Assembly (NCBI GenBank): GCA_013202925.1
Contig: JABMRA010000078.1
Location: forward strand, 1-12,330
DNA from: Candidatus Omnitrophota bacterium
GTDB lineage: Bacteria > Omnitrophota > Gorgyraeia > Gorgyraeales > Gorgyraeaceae
Direction of reading: 5' to 3'
Length of the DNA: 12,330 bases
Made by a program: the position numbers and the translations under genes. Positions 7,079 to 11,901 of the stretch are shown piece after piece (position 1 is the stretch's first letter; every line of letters begins with the position of its first letter). Under the pieces are notes generated by a model, which did no database searches, was not told the origin of the DNA, and saw only the letters and a program-made list of their open reading frames with translations.

Positions 7079-7678
7079 ATGGCAGTAAACGTAGATCTGA
7101 TAAAGAAATTAAGGGAAAAGACCAATGCGCCTATGATGGATTGCAAAAAGTCCCTCGTGGAGGCAAACGGAGACATTAAGACCGCGATGGAGATATTGAA
7201 GAAGAGAGGGCAGATCGTGGCGCTTAAAAAGGCAGGACGCACGGCCAAAGAAGGCGTCATAGAGAGCTACATCCACTCGAATAATAAAATAGGCGTGCTC
7301 TTGGAAGTGAACTGCGAAACAGATTTTGTCAGCAGGAACGAGGAGTTCAGGAGATTTGTAAAGGACGTATGCATGCAGGTTGCGGCAAGTTCGCCTGCGT
7401 ATGTCTTGCGGGAAGAAGTTCCAAAATCTATTATAGAGAGGGAAACGGAGATCTTGAAGGAGCAGGTAAAAGGCAAAAAGCCTCCAAAGGTGATGGATAA
7501 GATAATCGAAGGCAAGCTGGAGAAATTTTATTCAGAGGTCTGCCTCATGGATCAGCCGTTTATCAAGGACGATAAGATTACGATCAAAGAATATCTCGGC
7601 ACCCTCATAGGAAAGATAGGCGAGAATATCGTGGTGCGCAGGTTTGTCAGATTCCAGGTGGGCGAGGACATAGGATAA
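7079..7678 (+). CDS. tsf: Elongation factor Ts, short form
   Basis: Nucleotide exchange factor that releases GDP from EF-Tu. The protein is 199 residues, against about 283 in E. coli, and is close to the short Thermus-type form that carries one core subdomain and is known to dimerise. Seen: the UBA-like N-terminus IKKLREKTNAPMMDCKKSL with GDI and AMEILKKRG, then the TDFV motif at 81-84 whose D and F enter the EF-Tu nucleotide site. The C-terminus ends in IVVRRFVRFQVGED. ATG 7079 follows an AGGAAGGT ribosome site; its stop overlaps the pyrH ATG by one base (TAATG). The short length is natural for many phyla, not a truncation. Confidence 0.96.
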   Translation: MAVNVDLIKKLREKTNAPMMDCKKSLVEANGDIKTAMEILKKRGQIVALKKAGRTAKEGVIESYIHSNNKIGVLLEVNCETDFVSRNEEFRRFVKDVCMQVAASSPAYVLREEVPKSIIERETEILKEQVKGKKPPKVMDKIIEGKLEKFYSEVCLMDQPFIKDDKITIKEYLGTLIGKIGENIVVRRFVRFQVGEDIG

Positions 7679-8394
7679 TGAGAAACAAGGCTGCATACAA
7701 AAGGGTGGTTATAAAGATGAGCGGCGAGGCGCTTCAGGGCAGGCGCGGCTACGGCATAGACCCGTTTATGACCGAGAAGATCGCAAAAGAGATCAAGGAG
7801 ACCAAGAAACTCGGGGTCCAGATCGCGATTGTAATAGGTGGGGGAAATATCTATAGAGGAAGCACTGCCTCAGGTCAGGGCGTGGACCGCATCATCGCTG
7901 ATTACATGGGAATGCTTGCGACTGTTATAAATGGCCTGGCCTTGCAGGATGCATTGGAAAAGGCCGGGGTGATGACGCGTGTCCAGACCGCGATCGAGAT
8001 GCAGGAACTGGCAGAGCCATATATCAGGCGAAAGGCAGTGAGACACCTGGAAAAAGGCAGGGTCGTCATATTTGTTGCAGGCACGGGCAATCCGTATTTT
8101 TCTACAGACACAGCCGCGAGCCTCAGGGCAATAGAGATAGAGGCAGGCGTTATCTTAAAGGCCACCAAGGTAGACGGTGTGTATAGCGCTGATCCGAAAA
8201 AACATAAGTCTGCAAAAAAATTCAAGAACCTTAAGTATATACAGGTCCTGAACAAAGGCCTCAAGGTCATGGATGCCACTGCCGTAAGTCTCTGCATGGA
8301 TAATCACCTGCCAATCGTCGTATTCAATCTCTTGAAAAAGGGAAATATAAAAAGGGTCGTGCTTGGAGAAAAGATAGGTACTGTCATTAAATAA
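7678..8394 (+). CDS. pyrH: UMP kinase
   Basis: Phosphorylates UMP to UDP with ATP; amino acid kinase fold, hexameric in studied bacteria. The 238 residues match the family. Motifs visible are VVIKMSGEAL with K13, the glycine-rich GGGNIYRG at 54-61, MGMLATVINGLALQDAL, and GTGNPYFSTDTAA, which contacts UMP and ATP. The KATKVDGVYSADP segment is also typical. Its start overlaps the tsf stop as TAATG, so translation is coupled. It is the usual third gene of the rpsB operon. Confidence 0.97.
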   Translation: MRNKAAYKRVVIKMSGEALQGRRGYGIDPFMTEKIAKEIKETKKLGVQIAIVIGGGNIYRGSTASGQGVDRIIADYMGMLATVINGLALQDALEKAGVMTRVQTAIEMQELAEPYIRRKAVRHLEKGRVVIFVAGTGNPYFSTDTAASLRAIEIEAGVILKATKVDGVYSADPKKHKSAKKFKNLKYIQVLNKGLKVMDATAVSLCMDNHLPIVVFNLLKKGNIKRVVLGEKIGTVIK

Positions 8395-8412
8395 ACTTAG
8401 AAAGGGGTAATC

Positions 8413-8976
8413 ATGCTGCCTCTTCAGAAACGCCTTAGTGAAATAGAAGAGATGATGAAAAAATCAGTGGATGCCACAGTGCGGGAATTCTCAGAGATAC
8501 GTACTGGCCGCGCCAATCCGAGCCTTGTCGAGGGCATAATGGTGGAATGTTATGGTTCGAACATGCCCTTGAAGCAGGTGGCTAGCATATCAGTGCCAGA
8601 GCCGCGGCTTATAGCAATCCATCCGTGGGATCCTTCAAACATACAGGCCATAGAAAAGGCGATTTTAAAATCACAGCTGGGCATCAACCCTATGAATGAC
8701 GGAAAGATTATAAGGGTACCAATACCGTCTCTTACCAAAGAGAGATGTGATGAACTCAAAAAGGTGCTGCATAAGATTGCTGAACAGGGCAGGATCTCGA
8801 TAAGGACAGTACGCAGGGACGGGATAGATTCTCTTAAGAAGATGGAAGATTCAAAGCAGATTCCAGAAGACGCGCGTTTCAAGGGCCAGGACCATGTACA
8901 GAAGATGACCGAAAAATATACAAAGAGGATAGAAGAGCTTCTTGAGCAAAAAGAAAAGGAATTGACGTCAATATAA
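8413..8976 (+). CDS. frr: Ribosome recycling factor
   Basis: With EF-G splits post-termination ribosomes. The 187 residues match the family (about 185). Recognisable segments: EIRTGRANPSLVEGI, the PLKQVASISVPEPRLI strand, HPWDPSNIQAIEKAI, and RISIRTVRRD, the conserved arginine-rich hinge and helix region. It begins 18 bases after pyrH with an AGGGG ribosome site 5 bases before ATG 8413. The last coding bases contain a perfect 12-base palindrome (8961-8972). No T-run terminator follows; the next 80 bases fold into hairpins leading to tRNA-Lys, so the tRNAs may share this transcript. Confidence 0.97.
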   Translation: MLPLQKRLSEIEEMMKKSVDATVREFSEIRTGRANPSLVEGIMVECYGSNMPLKQVASISVPEPRLIAIHPWDPSNIQAIEKAILKSQLGINPMNDGKIIRVPIPSLTKERCDELKKVLHKIAEQGRISIRTVRRDGIDSLKKMEDSKQIPEDARFKGQDHVQKMTEKYTKRIEELLEQKEKELTSI

Positions 8977-8978
8977 TA

Positions 8979-9037
8979 GGTCCTTCGGCGGCTACAATCC
9001 TTCAATTCGTCGGATTGTTTCACGTCGCCTCAGGATC
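8979..9037. repeat. Long imperfect inverted repeat between frr and tRNA-Lys
   Basis: Pairing runs inward as 8979-8984 with 9032-9037 (one G-T), GGCGGC 8987-8992 with 9024-9029 (one G-T), and ACAATCC 8994-9000 with GGATTGT 9012-9018. Small internal loops separate these helices. No T-run follows. It shares base 9037 with the next hairpin. Confidence 0.6.
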
Positions 9038-9057
9038 AAATTTACTTCGTAAATTTG
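9037..9057. repeat. Perfect hairpin abutting tRNA-Lys, TTC loop
   Basis: CAAATTTAC (9037-9045) and GTAAATTTG (9049-9057) pair fully around TTC. The last G is also nucleotide 1 of tRNA-Lys, so the hairpin sits directly on the RNase P cleavage site. A near-identical module precedes tRNA-Asp at 9198-9218. Confidence 0.85.
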
Positions 9058-9133
9058 GGCCGCTAGCTCATATTGGTAGAGCACCGCCCTTTTAAGGCGG
9101 GTGCGCCGCGTTCGATTCGCGGGCGGCTCACCA
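9057..9133 (+). tRNA. tRNA-Lys (UUU)
   Basis: All arms fold by eye. The acceptor is GGGCCGC with GCGGCTC (one G-T pair), the D stem is GCTC/GAGC, and the anticodon stem is CCGCC/GGCGG with loop CTTTTAA, giving anticodon UUU. The T stem is CCGCG/CGCGG with loop TTCGATT, then discriminator A and encoded CCA (9131-9133). Total is 77 nucleotides. It decodes AAA and AAG. Confidence 0.95.
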
Positions 9134-9159
9134 TTTTGCCTCAGTTTTATAAATTTTTT

Positions 9160-9195
9160 CCCTCGCGACTACATGCAAAACTAAGGTCGCTCGGG
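9160..9195. repeat. Imperfect GC-rich inverted repeat between the tRNA genes
   Basis: CCCTCGCGAC (9160-9169) pairs with GTCGCTCGGG (9186-9195) apart from two adjacent mismatches. It is the counterpart of the GC-rich hairpin before tRNA-Lys: both end in a GTCGC element that leads, after CTC and GGATC, into the AT-rich triloop hairpin. A T-run just before it (9154-9159) could help end the tRNA-Lys transcript, but no clean stem precedes that run. Confidence 0.55.
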
Positions 9196-9197
9196 AT

Positions 9198-9218
9198 CAA
9201 ATTTACGAAGTAAATTCG
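9198..9218. repeat. Hairpin before tRNA-Asp, GAA loop
   Basis: AATTTAC (9200-9206) and GTAAATT (9210-9216) pair fully around GAA. One mismatch (A9199 with C9217) and a final C-G pair (9198 with 9218) extend it. It ends one base before tRNA-Asp. The left arm is identical to that of the hairpin before tRNA-Lys, while the loop is the reverse complement of the other (GAA against TTC). Confidence 0.8.
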
Positions 9219-9219
9219 T

Positions 9220-9297
9220 GGGGACGTAGTTCAGTTTGGATAGAACGCAAGATTGTCGATCTTGAGGTCGCGGGTTCGAGCCCCGTCGTCCCCGCCA
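9220..9297 (+). tRNA. tRNA-Asp (GUC)
   Basis: The acceptor GGGGACG pairs with CGTCCCC, the D arm is GTTC/GAAC, and the anticodon stem CAAGA/TCTTG carries loop TTGTCGA, giving anticodon GUC. The T arm is GCGGG/CCCGT with loop TTCGAGC. Discriminator G and encoded CCA (9295-9297) follow. Total is 78 nucleotides. Its 3' 20 bases plus the next T are repeated exactly at 9440-9460. Confidence 0.95.
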
Positions 9298-9298
9298 T

Positions 9299-9439
9299 TT
9301 TGGCGAGAACCCAAGGGGTGTGGGGAGATTGTCCCCACGCTTTCGGGGTAACAGTCCGACAGTTTTTGTCGGACGCCATAGGGGCAGAGCCCCTTTGGAG
9401 AGCGAGCGTAAGCGAGCGAGGGTTCTAGGCCGAAGGCCG
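9299..9439. other. Hairpin-dense block between two copies of the tRNA-Asp 3' end
   Basis: No credible gene is present. Several stems are packed here. GTGGGGA/TCCCCAC lies at 9320-9338 and GTCCGACA/TGTCGGAC at 9354-9374. AGGGGC with GCCCCT is at 9380-9394 (AGA loop), and GGCC with a GAA loop at 9428-9438. AGAACCC (9306-9312) matches GGGTTCT (9420-9426) across the whole block, and AAGGGG (9313-9318) could alternatively pair with CCCCTT (9390-9395). The direct repeat GCGAGC occurs at 9402-9417. It may be a small mobile or repeat element, or a structured RNA; the strand is undetermined. Confidence 0.6.
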
Positions 9440-9459
9440 GAGCCCCGTCGTCCCCGCCA
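9417..9459 (+). pseudogene. tRNA-Asp 3'-end fragment with a palindromic insertion in the T loop
   Basis: Bases 9440-9460 repeat 9278-9298 of tRNA-Asp exactly (21 bases, including the acceptor 3' strand and CCA). Just upstream, 9417-9425 matches the tRNA T stem and loop start (9269-9277) at 8 of 9 bases. Between the two matches are 14 extra bases (9426-9439) with the palindrome GGCCGAAGGCC. The simplest reading is a duplicated 3' fragment interrupted after the TTC of the T loop. There are no 5' tRNA arms, so it cannot be a working tRNA. The upstream nine-base match is short and could be chance. Confidence 0.6.
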
Positions 9460-9460
9460 T
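9440..9460. repeat. Direct repeat of the tRNA-Asp 3' end (second copy of 9278-9298)
   Basis: Exact 21-base copy at an offset of 162 bases. Repeats of a tRNA 3' end are the usual mark of site-specific integration at tRNA genes (attL/attR), but the interval is far too short to encode an integrase, so it would be a remnant or a miniature element. Confidence 0.85.
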
Positions 9461-9565
9461 ATAGTTTAATATAAGACGGTTTTTATTTTCTTGAGAATCA
9501 AACTCTTCTCAGTATCCATTTTAAACCTCTGAAATAGCATACAATCATCCCGTTGTTTTGTTATA

Positions 9566-9593
9566 TTGACATAACAATGGAAATGTATAATAT
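9566..9593 (+). promoter_or_regulatory. Probable promoter of the deacetylase-dehydrogenase cassette
   Basis: A consensus TTGACA (9566-9571) precedes TAATAT (9588-9593) by 16 bases. A perfect TATAAT at 9586-9591 is present but only 14 bases away, which is short, so the exact -10 is uncertain. The stretch 9461-9565 before it is A+T-rich and without a gene. It holds a possible weak terminator, in which CCGTC (9445-9449) could pair with GACGG (9475-9479) before a T-rich run at 9480-9489. Confidence 0.5.
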
Positions 9594-9610
9594 ATTAAGT
9601 GGAGAAAAAT

Positions 9611-10462
9611 ATGAGCTTATATTTTATATTTACTGTTGACGGCGATTGGGATGAGTATTTTTCTACTGAATTGTCAAAGGCAAAAAGAAGACCTGACAAG
9701 AAAAACCTGCTTAGGTTGATCAAGCATGAAATTAAAATTGCCCGTTCTGTCGGTGGCAAACTTTTACATTTTGTGCACACATCTCCCGTTGATCGACAGT
9801 ATTTCCTTCAGCCGGATTTTATCGCTCTTTGGAAAGAGATTCAGGATATAGGCGGGAGCATAGGAGTCCATTGCCACGAAGAAGACCTTTTTAGTAACGG
9901 TAGGCTTGACGATCTGGCAATGATGGAACAATCGATTCGATCATTAACCGAGCCGTTGCGTAATGAAGGGCTAAGCCTGATTTCTTATCGGGGGGGATAT
10001 CTTGCTTTTTGCAAAAGCATTATTCCTGTTCTTGAAAGAAATGGAATCTTTTTTGACTTCTCCTGTTTTCCGGGACGCTATCTGCACTACAAGGGAAAAC
10101 TGATCTCGGATTGGAGGGGAGCGCCTAAGAATTATTATCGTATGTGCTATCAAGATCAACGGAAAGATGGCAAAAGCGATATTATCGAAATATCTCTTGG
10201 AAAAATAAAGCAACGTGCTTTATATTGCGATATTACTTCTCTGTCGGATATTTGGATGATAGCGCGACACTTGGCTAAAAAGGAAAAAACATCAAAGAGC
10301 GATATTATTGTATCCATGTTAACTCATACCTATGAGCTAGCTTCCCCGTGGAAACGTTTTCGAATAAGAACAGCTCTTTTTATTTGCAGCCTTTACGGAA
10401 AATTCATTAATGATAAACAAATACCAGAGATTGTGAAAAAGAAAGGAACAAGAAAAACATGA
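9611..10462 (+). CDS. Polysaccharide deacetylase-like protein
   Basis: Protein of 283 residues with no signal peptide or membrane anchor, so probably cytoplasmic. The motif order fits the NodB/CE4-type fold. It begins FTVDGDWDEYF (catalytic-type aspartates), continues to GVHCHEEDLF (metal-binding histidines), SYRGGY (in place of RxPY), DFSCFPGR, and a late THTYEL histidine motif. Such enzymes remove N- or O-acetyl groups from sugars; the substrate here is unknown. ATG 9611 is chosen because GGAG (9601-9604) lies 6 bases upstream; the in-frame GTG at 9599 would place that site inside the gene. The stop overlaps the next ATG as ATGA. The gene is richer in A+T and ATT/TTT codons than the core genes, hinting at a different origin. 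Confidence 0.65.
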   Translation: MSLYFIFTVDGDWDEYFSTELSKAKRRPDKKNLLRLIKHEIKIARSVGGKLLHFVHTSPVDRQYFLQPDFIALWKEIQDIGGSIGVHCHEEDLFSNGRLDDLAMMEQSIRSLTEPLRNEGLSLISYRGGYLAFCKSIIPVLERNGIFFDFSCFPGRYLHYKGKLISDWRGAPKNYYRMCYQDQRKDGKSDIIEISLGKIKQRALYCDITSLSDIWMIARHLAKKEKTSKSDIIVSMLTHTYELASPWKRFRIRTALFICSLYGKFINDKQIPEIVKKKGTRKT

Positions 10463-11400
10463 GAGTAGGAATTGCGAAAGAGAACAGGGGGCTAGAGAAG
10501 AGAGTTATCGTGCAGCCTCCAGAAATAAACAAAATAGCAAGTCGACACGAAGTTCTAGTAGAAAAAGGAGCGGGTGAAGGAATTGATATACCGGATAGCG
10601 CCTTTACCGTTGCAGGGTGTAAGATCGTTTCCCGAAACGAGGTCTATGCGAGTGATATAGTCGTGCGTATAAAAGAACCCGATTTTGAAGAAATCAAGCT
10701 AATGCGCCCAGGGAGTGTCATTATGTCCATGATGCACATCCGATGCCGACCGAAACTAGAAAAGGCCTTGCGTGAACAGAAATTGATAGTTATTCCGCTT
10801 GAAAATCTAAAAGACCAGTTCAACAGAAGAAAGGTTGAAGCAGTCGAGGAATCCGGCCGGATCGGCATGGAATACGGTTTTCAACTGTGGGGAAAAGACC
10901 CTGCAAGCGCCACAGTCAAGATTATGGGATACGGCAATATGGCGGTGAGCGCCATACGGTACGCAGCCCGAAAATTTGCCAAAGTCGAAATTTTGAATAA
11001 AAAAGACTTCCTTAAAATGGAAAAGCATATACCTGGAACCGACATTCTCGTTGATGCCATCAATCGTCCTTATCGACGGGATGTTGAAAAAGAGCCGTTT
11101 TTTGTTACACGGCAGATGCTAAAGCTTTTTAAAAAGGGGTCTGTTATCATAGATTTAGTATCAAACCCGAAAAACCACGCTCCGGTTGAAACAATGCAAT
11201 CAACTACTTTAGATAGCCTGCACTATTTGGTTGATGGTATATACCACGCCTCTTGTTGGGGGTGGCCTGGTTTGAATCCGAAGCCAGTTGCGAAACGGTA
11301 TAGCCTTCAACTTATGCCGATATTACTTGATTTAGCAGACAATGGGGTTGATCACTGTGACGAATTTACCAAGGCCGCTATTTTACGCTTTGATAAGTAG
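10459..11400 (+). CDS. Short alanine dehydrogenase/PNT-fold oxidoreductase (possible N5-carboxyethyl-ornithine-synthase type)
   Basis: Protein of 313 residues against about 370 in true alanine dehydrogenase. The N-terminal domain follows the family: KENRGLEKRV with R15, GAGEGIDIPD, RIKEP with K72, and H93 in SMMHIR, which line up by eye with the pyruvate-binding R15, K75 and H96 of alanine dehydrogenase. EESGRIGMEYG leads into a dinucleotide-binding GYGNMA at 157-162. At the place of the catalytic Asp (D270 in M. tuberculosis) it reads SNPKN, with N236, so ordinary alanine dehydrogenation is doubtful. The C-terminus GWPGLNPKPVAKRYSLQL keeps the family's proline-rich segment. Length matches carboxyethyl-ornithine synthase of Lactococcus (recalled as 313). 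Coupled to the deacetylase by ATGA. Confidence 0.7.
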   Translation: MRVGIAKENRGLEKRVIVQPPEINKIASRHEVLVEKGAGEGIDIPDSAFTVAGCKIVSRNEVYASDIVVRIKEPDFEEIKLMRPGSVIMSMMHIRCRPKLEKALREQKLIVIPLENLKDQFNRRKVEAVEESGRIGMEYGFQLWGKDPASATVKIMGYGNMAVSAIRYAARKFAKVEILNKKDFLKMEKHIPGTDILVDAINRPYRRDVEKEPFFVTRQMLKLFKKGSVIIDLVSNPKNHAPVETMQSTTLDSLHYLVDGIYHASCWGWPGLNPKPVAKRYSLQLMPILLDLADNGVDHCDEFTKAAILRFDK

Positions 11401-11450
11401 AGTATCTTATGTTAAATCCATATTTAGATCTTACTATATTGGCCATAGGT

Positions 11451-11481
11451 TAAAAAGCCCTACTGTGGCTTTTTATTTTTT
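11451..11481 (+). terminator. Rho-independent terminator of the cassette
   Basis: TAAAAAGCC (11451-11459) pairs with GGCTTTTTA (11467-11475) around a seven-base loop, followed by TTTTTT (11476-11481). It lies about 50 bases after the dehydrogenase-like stop and ends directly at the ribosome site of the cupin gene, which therefore needs its own promoter or readthrough. A promoter between the two genes is not obvious. Confidence 0.8.
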
Positions 11482-11492
11482 GGAAGCTTAGC

Positions 11493-11825
11493 GTGAATAA
11501 TTCAAACAGGGCAAGATTGATAAAACTGGAATCCGCAGAAAGATATCAGAGGCTGATCAGCAGGGATTCAGGGAGTTCCGGGATTAAGGCAGGCCATATT
11601 ATATTGAAGAGCGGTGAAAATGTAGGCAGCCATTCTACGGGAGAACGCGAAGAAGTGATCATTGTCCTGAAAGGCAGGGGAGAAGCAAGGATAAGTAAAG
11701 ACGAGATTTTAAAAATCGAGACAGATACTGTTTTATACATACCGCCTGAGACAGAACATGACATAAAAAATACCGGCACAGAAAACCTTGAATATATTTT
11801 TGTAACTTCGCCGGTTAAAATATAA
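11493..11825 (+). CDS. Small single-domain cupin protein
   Basis: Protein of 110 residues, one beta-barrel domain. Motif 1 reads G41-ENVGS-H47-S-T49 with E54 and G61, so the second metal-ligand His of the usual HxH is a threonine. Motif 2 reads PPETEH with H89 and N93. H47, E54 and H89 could still bind a metal. Function cannot be told from sequence; relatives range from sugar isomerases to sensors. The start is GTG 11493, supported by GGAAG (11482-11486) 6 bases upstream and no nearby in-frame ATG. Codon use (AGG, ATA) is like the core genes, so it is probably native and separate from the cassette before it. Confidence 0.75.
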   Translation: MNNSNRARLIKLESAERYQRLISRDSGSSGIKAGHIILKSGENVGSHSTGEREEVIIVLKGRGEARISKDEILKIETDTVLYIPPETEHDIKNTGTENLEYIFVTSPVKI

Positions 11826-11835
11826 ACTATTTTTG

Positions 11836-11863
11836 TTGAAAAAACCATTTTTTGTGATATAAT
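11836..11863 (+). promoter_or_regulatory. Strong promoter for the exported protein gene
   Basis: TTGAAA (11836-11841) and a perfect TATAAT (11858-11863) are 16 bases apart, with TG one base before the -10 (TGATATAAT), an extended -10. Transcription would start near 11870, about 32 bases before the ATG. Confidence 0.78.
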
Positions 11864-11901
11864 TTTTCTGAGATTTAAAAAAACGGAAGGAGGAAGTAGC
11901 G

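Noticed and set aside
7902..8297. Minus-strand open frame inside pyrH
   Set aside because: Antisense to a clear UMP kinase gene; no domain or ribosome site.
8972..8977. TATAAT at the frr stop as a tRNA promoter
   Set aside because: No -35 at 16-18 bases upstream and no TG extension.
8979..9218. CRISPR array suggested by repeated palindromes near the tRNAs
   Set aside because: Only two unit copies, the interval between them is a tRNA gene, and there are no regular spacers or cas genes.
9492..9511. TGAGAA/TTCTCA hairpin after the tRNA block as terminator
   Set aside because: Only six weak pairs with an eight-base loop and no T-run after it.
9599..9610. GTG at 9599 as start of the deacetylase-like gene
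   Set aside because: The GGAG ribosome site overlaps it and fits ATG 9611 at proper spacing.
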